A stretch of 64,000 bases of DNA from Novacetimonas pomaceti (GTDB lineage Bacteria > Pseudomonadota > Alphaproteobacteria > Acetobacterales > Acetobacteraceae). This document shows positions 34,461 through 42,780 of the stretch, one piece after another (positions within the stretch are counted from its first letter, which is position 1; every line of letters begins with the position of its first letter). Where the stretch lies: assembly GCF_003207955.1 (NCBI RefSeq), contig NZ_NOXG01000007.1, forward strand, positions 61,869 to 125,868, given 5' to 3'. The notes below the pieces were generated by a model. The model worked only from the letters and a program-made list of their open reading frames with translations. It made no database searches and was not told the DNA's origin. The position numbers and the translations under genes are program-made.

Positions 34461-37382
34461 CTAGAATTTCAGCCGGAACTTCCCACGGATGCCGCTATCG
34501 ATGGAACGTTCGCCATACTGTCCGATATAGGACACGCCGACATCGATCCGGTTGCTCATTACAGCTTTCAGCCCCGCATCCAGCACCGCCGCATTTTCCG
34601 ACAGGGGCACGCCCGCGATGTCAAATGTCGCCCCGCCGCCCCGGGCAAAATATTCCCGCGTGGTGGGGGTAAGTTCCCCGAACGCATGGCGGTAGGCGAA
34701 ACTGGCGTTAGGTACCAGCGTGATCGCACCGGCACGCACATGCGACGCCATCCTTACGCCAAAGGTGGAATAGGTGGTGCCAGTATCAATCGCGCGTCCC
34801 GCCAGCGCCGCGCTGCCGCCATGTTCGTGGAACCCGTCGGTATGCAGGTTGACATAGGCGACGTTGGCGAACGGTTCCAGCGCCACCGGCCCGGCGTCAA
34901 GGCGGTAGCCAAGGTCGCCAAAGCCCTGCGCCGTGCCCCCCATGTAGGCGCTGCTTTCACGCCCGGAATATCCCGAGAACGCCACCTGCCGGTTCATGCC
35001 CAGCATGTCCCACGAATATGTCGCCCCGATCCGCAGCGCCAGCCGCCCCCAGTGCGTGCCCGCATAACCACCCACCGACACGGTATTGCTGTGCCCCGAT
35101 GAGTCGCGCGCACCAACATCAAAGGCGGAGTGGCCATAGCTGACCAGCCCGCCGACACGCCATGTGCCGAACACCGGGGCGTCCGCGCCAAGGATGAAGC
35201 CGCCGACGCTGTGGTGCATGCCCGCGGCATTGCCGTCGCCCGAATTATGGCCCCATCCGCCATAGGCCTCGCCCCACATCGCGGCACGCTGCTGCTGGCA
35301 TGTGCCATCGGTGCGGCGGCCCCGCAGGGTGGCGGTGGATTGCGGTCCGGCCCCCGGGTCGCACGCCGCCCCGCGCAGGCGGTCGATCGCGGCGTTGCGC
35401 AGGTAAAAACTGTCCTGGACCAGTTCGGTCCGGGCGGAGGCATGGATTTCCCCCGATGTCGCGTTGAACGCCTGACGCGCCTGCGCATCGCTGTTGACAA
35501 GGCCGACCGTGTGGCCCATCCCCGCGCCGTCCAGCGCGTCGAGCGCCCCTGCGGTGGCGATCTGGTTGCGCGTCACCGCCACATCGGTAAAGGCGCGCGT
35601 CTGTTCGGTGCGCAGGTAGACATCATTGGCGTCATACGCATCCGTCACGGATTCAAAGGCCGAAAGCTGTGTGTCACCCAGCAGCGTATAGGTTCCGCTG
35701 ACGCCCTGCGCCGCGCTGAGTACCTGGTATTGCGCCGAGGTCCGCAGGTCGTTCACGGCGTTCTGCGTCATCGACAGTTGCGCGCCCTGCGCAATGGTCG
35801 CATGGCCCGTAACGGATACCAGGCCGCCATTGGCCAGCAGGGTTGATCCCGCCTGCTGCTGCAGGTTGCCGTTTACCGACAGCGTGCCTGTCCCGTCGCG
35901 CCCGCCCTCCAGGCTTGCGCCCTGATCGACGACGACGCTGCCGACAGAACCGCCGCCCATGAGCATCGCCCCTGATTCCACCGTCACCGGGGTGGCTGCC
36001 AGGTTGCCATCCACCGCCAGTGTTCCGGATGAAACATAGGCCTGCCCGTCATAGGCCGAGCCATCTCCGGTATAGTCCAGAAGGCCAGACCCGGCTTTCG
36101 TAAGGATGCCATTACCGATGAGGTCATTGCTCATCGTGTAATCTGTGTCATTATGTAGCGTAAGGCTGCCATTGTTGCTGATGGCGCCAGTTATGGTCGA
36201 GCCGGCATACATGTAAACATTGCTGTTTGTATCGGGTGCCAGGAACAATCCATAATTCTTGCCGGATATTGTTCCGGAATTGTAAATTGTAATGTTCGTG
36301 GGGATCGTCAGGCCGGGGTATGTATTCGCCACGAAAGCACGATCGGCACTTGTGATCATTCCGTAGTTGTAAAGAGTGATGTTGGCCCCGGCGTTGGCGG
36401 AGCTACCGACGGATATGCCAACATCGGTGCCATTGATCGTCCCGTAATTATAGGCAAGGAATGGCGTGGCGGTACAGCATAGGGTGGCCCCCACCTGGGC
36501 AGAGGTAATGAGGGCATTTTTCTCGTTTATGACCACGCCCCCACCGGTCAGGGCCAGTCCCTCGGACACGTTGGCGCCGCCGTCCTTGCCAAAACCGGCA
36601 GCGCCCTGCGCCTCGATGGTGCCGTAATTGGTGACGGTGGCATAGCCGTCGATATCCACGCCATCCCCGTCGCCCGTACCTGATCCGTCATAACCGCCAA
36701 TGATGGTGCCATAATTCACCACCTTGCCCGTGCCATCGGACCCGACGCCCGAACCGTTGCGCCCGATGATCGTGGCCCCTGCGGCATTATAGACATCGAC
36801 ATACCCGTCGGTCGTAATGCCGTGGCGCTTGCCGGAAATCAGACCCCCGGATTCGTTAATGACAGTGCCGGTGGGGGCTTCCTGAAAATCGATGCCATCA
36901 TGACTGTCGCCTGTCGCGCCATCGGCATAAATCGTGCCCGCGTTGACCACCGTGGCGTTGGCACCCGGGCGGATGCCATCAGCATCGTCCGCCTTGATCA
37001 GGCCACCCGCGTTGTTGGTGATGGTGCTTGTATTGTCGGGACCAACGAAATCGTTCAGGTCGATCGCTTGGCCACCTGCCGTGCTCTCGATTGTGCCGCT
37101 GTTGGTAATGGACACCGTGCCGCCGGTCGCGTCACCGCCGTGAATCCCGTCATCGGATGAACTGAGTACCGCACCGGTCCCGATATTGATGGATACATCG
37201 ACCGGGTTCTTGATCGACAGTGCCTTGCCATCGTTATCCAGCAGTGCCCCCCCGGGCGCGAGCGAAAAACTCTCGCTTCCCGAGACGGTTTCTGCCGCGG
37301 AAGGCGTGCAGATGCCTGACACAGAAAGAAACAAAGGCGAAAATAACGCAGAAATATTAAGTAATAATGTCGATTTTTTCAT
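34461..37382 (-). CDS. Autotransporter, outer-membrane beta-barrel protein
   Basis: 973 aa. Signal peptide at the start (MKKSTLLLNISALFSPLF), then a long passenger of repeated short beta-strand motifs (ITNSGTI, VVNAGTIYADG, VNYGTIIGG) typical of a beta-helix. C-terminal domain from about residue 680 with AMWGEAYGGWGHNSG and a final strand ending KFRLKF, the usual barrel end. Delivered to the cell surface. GC is lower than neighbours in the passenger. No protease triad was seen. The target or adhesin role is unknown. Confidence 0.88.
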   Translation of the reverse strand: MKKSTLLLNISALFSPLFLSVSGICTPSAAETVSGSESFSLAPGGALLDNDGKALSIKNPVDVSINIGTGAVLSSSDDGIHGGDATGGTVSITNSGTIESTAGGQAIDLNDFVGPDNTSTITNNAGGLIKADDADGIRPGANATVVNAGTIYADGATGDSHDGIDFQEAPTGTVINESGGLISGKRHGITTDGYVDVYNAAGATIIGRNGSGVGSDGTGKVVNYGTIIGGYDGSGTGDGDGVDIDGYATVTNYGTIEAQGAAGFGKDGGANVSEGLALTGGGVVINEKNALITSAQVGATLCCTATPFLAYNYGTINGTDVGISVGSSANAGANITLYNYGMITSADRAFVANTYPGLTIPTNITIYNSGTISGKNYGLFLAPDTNSNVYMYAGSTITGAISNNGSLTLHNDTDYTMSNDLIGNGILTKAGSGLLDYTGDGSAYDGQAYVSSGTLAVDGNLAATPVTVESGAMLMGGGSVGSVVVDQGASLEGGRDGTGTLSVNGNLQQQAGSTLLANGGLVSVTGHATIAQGAQLSMTQNAVNDLRTSAQYQVLSAAQGVSGTYTLLGDTQLSAFESVTDAYDANDVYLRTEQTRAFTDVAVTRNQIATAGALDALDGAGMGHTVGLVNSDAQARQAFNATSGEIHASARTELVQDSFYLRNAAIDRLRGAACDPGAGPQSTATLRGRRTDGTCQQQRAAMWGEAYGGWGHNSGDGNAAGMHHSVGGFILGADAPVFGTWRVGGLVSYGHSAFDVGARDSSGHSNTVSVGGYAGTHWGRLALRIGATYSWDMLGMNRQVAFSGYSGRESSAYMGGTAQGFGDLGYRLDAGPVALEPFANVAYVNLHTDGFHEHGGSAALAGRAIDTGTTYSTFGVRMASHVRAGAITLVPNASFAYRHAFGELTPTTREYFARGGGATFDIAGVPLSENAAVLDAGLKAVMSNRIDVGVSYIGQYGERSIDSGIRGKFRLKF

Positions 37383-37592
37383 AATAATCTGCCGAAAAAT
37401 CCTCAGGTATGGGCGATTGAAATATTCAGGAACATCATGACTGGACCCATACTATCAAACATATCGTATATGAAGTTGATTATAACAGTTCCATATCGAA
37501 AAAGCGAATTGGGCGATTTTCGCCCGCGGGTCAATGGGGTCTGCCCCAAGTGTCAGGTCGTCACGGGGCATGAGGTATCACAGGATCCGGTC

Positions 37593-37982
37593 ATGAATGA
37601 CCGACCCGACGATACCTTGTCCGACGATACCTTGCCCGATGATACCTTGATCGTATGGTACGATGGTGGCTGCCCGCTCTGCCTGCGCGAGATCGCGCTG
37701 ATGCGCCGACTGGACCGTGCGAAACGTATTCACTTCGTCGATCTTACCGACCCGACGCAGCCCTGCCCCCTTGACCGGCAACTACTGCTCGATCGTTTTC
37801 ATGCCCGAAAAGGCAGCGTGATTTACGATGGCGCCGCCGCTTTCGCGGCCATGTGGCGCGCCATTCCGGTGCTGCGGCCGCTTGGCGAACTGGCCCGGCT
37901 GCCACCGGTCCTGTGGAGGCTTGAGGCGGCCTATCGCGGGTTTCTGCGGGTGCGGCCGATCCTGCAGCGATGGGTGGGATAA
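37593..37982 (+). CDS. DCC family thiol-disulfide oxidoreductase (DUF393)
   Basis: 129 aa. The family motif YDGGCPLC holds the redox Cys pair; GSVIYDGAAAF is a second conserved block. Predicted to act in thiol redox chemistry, partner unknown. The N-terminus carries three tandem copies of a 5-residue unit (DDTLS/DDTLP/DDTLI) made by a 15-bp DNA repeat. ATG 37593 follows CAGGATCC. It converges with the LOV-HTH gene 12 bp downstream. Confidence 0.85.
   Translation: MNDRPDDTLSDDTLPDDTLIVWYDGGCPLCLREIALMRRLDRAKRIHFVDLTDPTQPCPLDRQLLLDRFHARKGSVIYDGAAAFAAMWRAIPVLRPLGELARLPPVLWRLEAAYRGFLRVRPILQRWVG
37608..37652 (+). repeat. Three 15-bp in-frame tandem units
   Basis: Units at 37608, 37623 and 37638, based on GACGATACCTTGYCC, inside the DCC gene start. 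Confidence 0.85.
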
Positions 37983-37994
37983 GGGGGGCGTCCG

Positions 37995-38576
37995 TCAGAA
38001 TCCCGCCTCGATCGCAAGGCGCACGGCATCGGCGGTCGTCTGCACCCCCAGGGCGCGAAACATGGCGGCGCGATGCATTTTGACCGTACGCTCCGACAGC
38101 CCCAGCGCATGGGCGATCTGTTTGTTGAGCTGCCCCTTCGCCATCGCCAGCAGCACCGCGCGCTGGCGGGGCGACAGCCGTTCGACCCTGTCCCGCGCCG
38201 CCACCGCGCGGCTTTCGCCCGGCCCGTCGGGGATCCGCATCTGGGAGCCGAGGAAATACTGGAGCTTCCCCTCGCCATCGAAGATCGGCGCGACCATCAC
38301 GGCATTGCGGAAAGGATGGCCGTCCTTTCTGTAATTAAGGATCTCGACCATGACCGGGCGCTGTTCGCGGATGCCCGCGCGCAGGGCGTCCACCAGTCGC
38401 GGTTCCGTGCCCTGTCCGGTCAGGAAACGGCAGTTGCGGCCGATGACCTCCTCCCGGGTATAGCCGGTCAGGGCCTCGAACGCCGCGTTGCAGTCGATGA
38501 TCGGATTGTCCGGCAGTCGCGGATTGCTGATCACGGCGGCCACCGTGCTGCCGGCGATCATGTCGGAAATAGCCAT
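37995..38576 (-). CDS. LOV-HTH blue-light transcription factor (EL222-like)
   Basis: 193 aa. LOV domain at residues about 10-115 with GRNCRFLTG, whose Cys49 is the expected flavin-adduct residue, plus ILNYRKDG, PFRNAVMVAP and YFLGSQ, which form the flavin pocket. A linker leads to a LuxR/GerE helix-turn-helix (LSPRQRAVLLAMAKGQLNKQ to GLSERTVKMHRAAMF). Domain order and long runs (SNPRLPDNPII, REQRPVMVEILNYRKDG) closely follow Erythrobacter EL222, which binds DNA as a dimer in blue light. The gene is divergent from an HTH-membrane gene. Targets here are unknown. Confidence 0.9.
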   Translation of the reverse strand: MAISDMIAGSTVAAVISNPRLPDNPIIDCNAAFEALTGYTREEVIGRNCRFLTGQGTEPRLVDALRAGIREQRPVMVEILNYRKDGHPFRNAVMVAPIFDGEGKLQYFLGSQMRIPDGPGESRAVAARDRVERLSPRQRAVLLAMAKGQLNKQIAHALGLSERTVKMHRAAMFRALGVQTTADAVRLAIEAGF

Positions 38577-38785
38577 CGGCCGCTACTGCCCCTTTTTCCA
38601 GCATCCGGGGCCACCAGCGCCCCCTGACGGGCGATCCTACCCCTTTGGCCATATTGCCGACAACCGCCCGATACCCGGAGATGGGGGCGCGCCGGTCAGG
38701 CCGCCACGATGCCATCGCAAACGGACATCCATCTCATTCACCCCCCGTTTACCCCGGGGCGAAAATCGACAGGGAAGGACGCGTC
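38577..38785. promoter_or_regulatory. Divergent region between LOV-HTH and HTH-membrane gene
   Basis: 209 bp holding both promoters and, by analogy with EL222 neighbourhoods, a possible target of the light regulator. No palindrome was resolved by eye. Confidence 0.4.
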
Positions 38786-39181
38786 ATGAAGCCTGAGGAA
38801 CAGGAGACCTCGAAACTCGTCGTGCTGCGGGCTTCCGAAAGGATGCTGCTCGATCGCGGCGAAGCCTGCGGGGTCCTTGGGATCGAACCCCGGATGATGC
38901 GCATGCTCGGCCTGCTGGGCTGCGGCGCGCCGTCCCTGAAGGTGCGGAACGTGAGGCTCTATCGCAGGGAGGACCTCCTCGCCCTTCGCGCGCGCTGGAT
39001 GGACGCCGTCGGGGTGGAGGAGCGGGACCGCCATTCGCGGCGCCGGGGACGCCATAACGGCGCGGCCACCGACCCCCTCATGACGCTTCTTGCGCAGCGG
39101 GCCGTGATCCACAGGCTGGTGATCATGCTGCTGTGGGGCATGATCCTTTTCGGCGGCGCGATCGGCCTGATCCTGTATTGA
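38786..39181 (+). CDS. Helix-turn-helix-like protein with C-terminal membrane helix
   Basis: 131 aa. The N-terminal part (LLDRGEACGVLGIEPRMMRM, later VRLYRREDLLALRARW) resembles MerR/excisionase-type winged HTH. A charged linker (ERDRHSRRRGRHNG) leads to a single transmembrane segment (LVIMLLWGMILFGGAIGLIL) at the end. GGGAAGGACG precedes the ATG. A membrane-tethered DNA-binding or partner protein is plausible, function unknown. Divergent from the LOV-HTH gene. Confidence 0.7.
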   Translation: MKPEEQETSKLVVLRASERMLLDRGEACGVLGIEPRMMRMLGLLGCGAPSLKVRNVRLYRREDLLALRARWMDAVGVEERDRHSRRRGRHNGAATDPLMTLLAQRAVIHRLVIMLLWGMILFGGAIGLILY

Positions 39182-39303
39182 ACAGCCCTGTATAGAGCCG
39201 CCCCTGGAGCGATCGGGCGCCGCGCCCGCGCCCTGCCTCCCGGCCATTCGCCTTGTTGCAGGCGTCATCCTGCGGGTGGCATGAAGGGGCGTGGGCCTAT
39301 CGC

Positions 39304-39636
39304 CTATCCATGGCCGGACATGCCCGAACACAGGTTCATGACCGCGACGCCCGCGATGATCAGCGCCATGCCCACGATTGCGGCCATGTCCAGCTTCTGC
39401 CCCAGCCAGATCCACGACACCACGGAAATCGCGACCGTGCCCACCCCGGACCAGATGGCATAGGCAACGCCGGTGGGAATCGCGCGCAGCGCCTGCGACA
39501 GGGCGTAAAACGCGGTCAGGTATCCCACCACCGTCACGCATGATGGCAGCCGGCGGGTGAATCCGTCCGACAGTGTCAGGAAAAACGTGGCCGTGACCTC
39601 CGCCCCGATGGCGATGGCCAGGTACAGATAAGGCAT
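39304..39636 (-). CDS. Small multidrug resistance (SMR) efflux protein
   Basis: 110 aa with four transmembrane helices. The essential Glu is in AIAIGAEVTATFF; AIPTGVAYAIWSGVGTVAI and the end NLCSGMS match EmrE/QacE/SugE-type pumps. Drug/H+ antiporter or guanidinium exporter in the inner membrane. No guanidine riboswitch was recognised upstream. Confidence 0.88.
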   Translation of the reverse strand: MPYLYLAIAIGAEVTATFFLTLSDGFTRRLPSCVTVVGYLTAFYALSQALRAIPTGVAYAIWSGVGTVAISVVSWIWLGQKLDMAAIVGMALIIAGVAVMNLCSGMSGHG

Positions 39637-40201
39637 TGCGGCATCCTTGCGTCGTGGCCGGCGGGCGCGCGATGCCCCCGTGCCGCGTCGGCTTTACAGG
39701 ATTGCCGCCCGGCAGGCCATGCGCGGGGCGCGAAGGCGGGGATGAAGTTTTTTGTCCCGATGCGCATGAAACTTTTCCTGTCCACGCATTTTATATGTAT
39801 AGAGGAGATAGGAGACATGAGCCATGAGCAACTCAGCACGCATGATTGCCCACCTTCTTATCAACATCCGTCGCGCGCCGCGTGAAAAGCCGCTGCCGAA
39901 GGATACCACGCGCAAACAGGACTGACGCCCGGAAAACCGGGCGATCCGTCGCCTGTGCCCCATCCCGCGCCGCCGGTTCCGATGGGAAACTGGCATGCGG
40001 GGGGCACATGGACCCGGGGCGCGTGTTATAACGCGCATCCCGGGGGCCGGAAACATACTTTGACATATTGGCGCGGCGCATCGCCGTTGCCGGCCCGCGT
40101 GCCCGTTTGTGCCCCCGGCCTGCCGCATGGCGACGGGGGCATGGTGAGCGGAATGCGTGATGAGCGGATGTGTGGCAGCAGGGGCGTGGCGGATACGGCC
40201 A
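39637..40201. other. Intergenic stretch with one possible micro-gene
   Basis: About 565 bp between the SMR and Mrr-like genes. It contains the small frame at 39824-39925 and the hairpin after it. A palindrome GCGCGTGTTATAACGCGC lies at 40019-40036. Otherwise nothing recognised. Confidence 0.4.
39824..39925 (+). CDS. Tentative 33-residue peptide
   Basis: Starts MSNSARMIAHLLINIRRAP, a cationic amphipathic peptide. GGAG lies upstream, and a perfect hairpin (CGCCCGG/CCGGGCG, 39926-39943) begins right at the stop. An ATG at 39817 in another frame competes for the same ribosome site. Low support. Confidence 0.3.
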   Translation: MSNSARMIAHLLINIRRAPREKPLPKDTTRKQD

Positions 40202-41419
40202 TCAGGCCGACGTGGCCCGCGTCCCGCCATCCCGCAGCCGCCGCGACAGGCCGCGCAGCTCGTCATGATGCAGCAGCCAGACCCCGTTGGTGCGCGCCAG
40301 TTGCTGCGCCGCGCGGGTATAGGGCGCATTCGACACCACCACGGCCACCGCCGCGCCGTAATGGGCGCGCGCCGCGCTGACCTGCTGGACCGCCTCATTC
40401 CCGACCGTGCGGCTGTACAGCTTGCACTGCACCACCATGCGCAGGCCGCGCCGCGTGGCGACGATGTCCGCCCCCTGATCGCCGCTGCCGATGGTGGTGT
40501 CGGCCCGCCACCCGTCCTGTCGCAGCTCCGCCGCGCAGTGCTGTTCATAATCCAGCGGGTCCATCCCCGGCCCCACGATGTCGGGGCGCGGGACCGGGCC
40601 GTCGGCGGCCTGTTCGATGCGTGCCGCCGCCCAGGGGCCGAGTCGCGGCCACTGCGCCCCCAGCCCCGCCGCGCGCAGGGCGGGCCGCAGGATGGTGGTG
40701 GCGAATTCGTCACGTTCGCGATGCCATTTCTCCGGCTTTGCCACGCCATAGCTGTTGCGGGCCAGCAGCTGCCGCCGCCGCAGGCGCAGCGTATCGGCAT
40801 GCCGCGCGATCAGGGTGGCGCATATGGCCCGCGCCCGACGCCCGCGCCGCCACCGGATTATCCCGCGCGCGACCGGCCACCCCACCAGCATCGCCAGCGC
40901 CGCCGCCAGCACCCCGCGCCAGTGTGGCAACCAGCGCGACAGGCCGTGGCGCGGCCCGGGGCCCGTGGCACGTGCCGCCGTATCCGGCGCGGAAAACAGC
41001 AGGCCGCGTATCGCCGTGCTGCCGTCATGCCAGCGTCGGCGCGCCCATTCCACGATGCCGGGGGCGGCGGGGGCGACGTCTTGGGCGCGGAAATACATGA
41101 TGCGTTCGTGGCGCCCGGCCCCCGCGCGTGGTGTTTCCCCACGCAGGGCGATGACATCGCCCTCCCGCGACAGCAGCGTCCAGCGTTGTGCCGTGGCGTC
41201 CATGCGGTGGCATCCCGGTGGCGTTGCCCCATGGGCCAGATGTCGCGCGGCGGTGGCGGTGGAACATCCCGGCGCATGGGCGACGATGCGATAGGGCGCG
41301 CCCGCGTCGCCCACGGTCGTCTCCGTCGCCTGCGCGCCGGCCCCGTGCGCGCCCGTCAGGCACAGGGCGGCCACCAACCCGGCGATCCGTGCGATGTTCC
41401 CTTTTCGTACACCTGTCAT
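40202..41419 (-). CDS. Membrane-tethered Mrr-like restriction endonuclease
   Basis: 405 aa. A signal-peptide-like N-terminus (IARIAGLVAALCLTGAHG) is followed by about 130 extracytoplasmic residues and a transmembrane helix (GVLAAALAMLVGWPVARGII). The C-terminal third has the Mrr-type PD-(D/E)xK nuclease: CAAELRQDGWRADT, GSGDQGADIVA with the Asp, and VVQCKLYSR with the Lys, then AVVVSNAPYTRAA and LLHHDELR. Expected to act on DNA on the cytoplasmic side. Target and modification dependence unknown. Confidence 0.8.
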   Translation of the reverse strand: MTGVRKGNIARIAGLVAALCLTGAHGAGAQATETTVGDAGAPYRIVAHAPGCSTATAARHLAHGATPPGCHRMDATAQRWTLLSREGDVIALRGETPRAGAGRHERIMYFRAQDVAPAAPGIVEWARRRWHDGSTAIRGLLFSAPDTAARATGPGPRHGLSRWLPHWRGVLAAALAMLVGWPVARGIIRWRRGRRARAICATLIARHADTLRLRRRQLLARNSYGVAKPEKWHRERDEFATTILRPALRAAGLGAQWPRLGPWAAARIEQAADGPVPRPDIVGPGMDPLDYEQHCAAELRQDGWRADTTIGSGDQGADIVATRRGLRMVVQCKLYSRTVGNEAVQQVSAARAHYGAAVAVVVSNAPYTRAAQQLARTNGVWLLHHDELRGLSRRLRDGGTRATSA

Positions 41420-41505
41420 TCCAGACAGTTAGCCCACATTCCCCATGTTGGCGAGGGGGCCATGCGCGGCCACGTCCCGAAATGACCCGCCGACAGGAAA
41501 ACAAT

Positions 41506-41584
41506 AAAGGTTTTTGGTGAAGCTTTTTGCAAAAAGCTTCGAAAGACATCACCTTTTTGAAAAAAGGCGACACCCGAAAACTTC
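41506..41584 (-). repeat. Composite palindromic repeat copy
   Basis: AAAGGTTTTTGGTGAAGC hairpin, then CACCTTTTTGAAAAAAGGCG and CGAAAACTT. Confidence 0.85.
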
Positions 41585-41586
41585 CA

Positions 41587-41832
41587 TCACTTCACCGGCG
41601 GCCCGCCCGTTTTTGATTTCCATGCCCGGCCATGCCACATCCAGCCAATCGCGATGACGAAGATGCACGCATACGGGACCGCCGATGCCGTGCTGTTCTT
41701 GTCGACCTTCATGACGTATTCAACAATATTTGTCAGCGTGGTCAGGGATACCAGCAGGGCGATAACAACAAATGACTTCCACTGCTGTTTCAGCGCGGCA
41801 AGGAGAAGTGATGTCCTGTGCTGTCTCAGCAT
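41587..41832 (-). CDS. Small two-helix membrane protein
   Basis: 81 aa. MLRQHRTSLLLAALKQQWKS, then hydrophobic FVVIALLVSLTTLTNIVEYV and ACIFVIAIGWMW, basic tail. ATG 41832 chosen (41844 also possible). No family recognised; inner membrane. Confidence 0.6.
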   Translation of the reverse strand: MLRQHRTSLLLAALKQQWKSFVVIALLVSLTTLTNIVEYVMKVDKNSTASAVPYACIFVIAIGWMWHGRAWKSKTGGPPVK

Positions 41833-41940
41833 GCCTTTCCCCCGCATCCGGATCAGGCGCTGGAGTCGTCGCCCGCATTCGTTACTTAATGTAAACGAAA
41901 TGGGGGCGCCGCGCAATCGGCCCGGCCCCTGTCTGGGTAA

Positions 41941-41987
41941 GGCGGCGTCTTTTCGAAGCTTTTTGCAAAAAGCTTCACCAAAAACTC
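41941..41987 (+). repeat. Composite palindromic repeat copy
   Basis: GGCGGCGTCTTTTCGAAGC with perfect GAAGC hairpin, then CACCAAAAACT. Confidence 0.8.
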
Positions 41988-41996
41988 CTGTTTTTT

Positions 41997-42218
41997 TCAG
42001 CCATCTTCCGGTGGGTCGGGTTCAAAGGCCAGTATGTCGCCGGGCTGGCAGCGCAGGTAGGTGCAGATCGCATCCAGCGTCTCGAACCGGATGCCGCGCA
42101 CCTTCCCCGACTTGAGCAGGGAGAGGTTGCTTTCGGTAATGCCGACATGCGCGGCAAGGTCCTTTGAACGGACCTTGCGCAGCGCCAGCATGACATCAAG
42201 GCGGACAATGATCGCCAT
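41997..42218 (-). CDS. XRE/Cro-type helix-turn-helix regulator (YozG-like)
   Basis: 73 aa: MAIIVRLDVMLALRKVRSKD, then LAAHVGITESNLSLLKSGKV and RCQPGDILAFEP. This is the compact YozG type often paired with a DUF2975 membrane protein, and the DUF2975 gene lies 6 bp upstream on the same strand. Probably an autoregulated sensor-regulator pair (inference). Confidence 0.88.
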   Translation of the reverse strand: MAIIVRLDVMLALRKVRSKDLAAHVGITESNLSLLKSGKVRGIRFETLDAICTYLRCQPGDILAFEPDPPEDG

Positions 42219-42224
42219 GGCGGC

Positions 42225-42722
42225 TCAGACGATCGAGCGGCTGTCTTCGTCGAGGCGCGCGGCCTCGTCAAACAGCCGGGCCACAAGGAACAGGAGCACA
42301 CCGACCAGCAACGCCAGCAGTCCCCCGTCACTGAGGCCCAGGTCGATATGCCCGCCCCGCCCCCGCAGGGCGAGGCCAAGCTGCGCCAGCGGGGGCAGCG
42401 CGATATTCGCACCCACGCACAGCAGGTTCAGCAACGCGAACCGCCGGAAACAGCCTGTGGTGGCAGGCGCGAAGACATGCCCGTCCCCCACCGCGCGCAG
42501 CATCCGCGCCAGCGCGGCAAGGCCCGCGACCGCCAGCGCGACCTCGATGACCGAAATGGCGCAGGCCCACGGGCGCGGCAGGCCGCCTGCCTCCACCGAG
42601 ATGGCGGCGACACCCGGAAACAGCACGCCAGCCAGCGTCGTCAGCGCCAGCGCGAAACCGGCCGCCATCACAGCCAGCCGCAGCCGGCGGGCAAAGCGGC
42701 CAAGGGCCATTGGGTCCGTCAT
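42225..42722 (-). CDS. DUF2975 membrane protein
   Basis: 165 aa, four transmembrane helices, with a Phe-Ala-Pro-Ala-Thr loop after VGDGHVFAPATTGCFRRFAL, the usual DUF2975 pattern. It precedes the HTH regulator by 6 bp, consistent with one operon. Divergent from the aspartyl protease gene (58 bp apart). Confidence 0.8.
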   Translation of the reverse strand: MTDPMALGRFARRLRLAVMAAGFALALTTLAGVLFPGVAAISVEAGGLPRPWACAISVIEVALAVAGLAALARMLRAVGDGHVFAPATTGCFRRFALLNLLCVGANIALPPLAQLGLALRGRGGHIDLGLSDGGLLALLVGVLLFLVARLFDEAARLDEDSRSIV

Positions 42723-42780
42723 TGCGCAAACATTATTTCTGTTTTACGAAAAGTTATTATTGCGATTCGGAGATTATGGC

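Noticed and set aside
39637..39830. Guanidine riboswitch before the SMR gene
   Set aside because: Searched by eye for the short ACGR-type stem pairs; none found.
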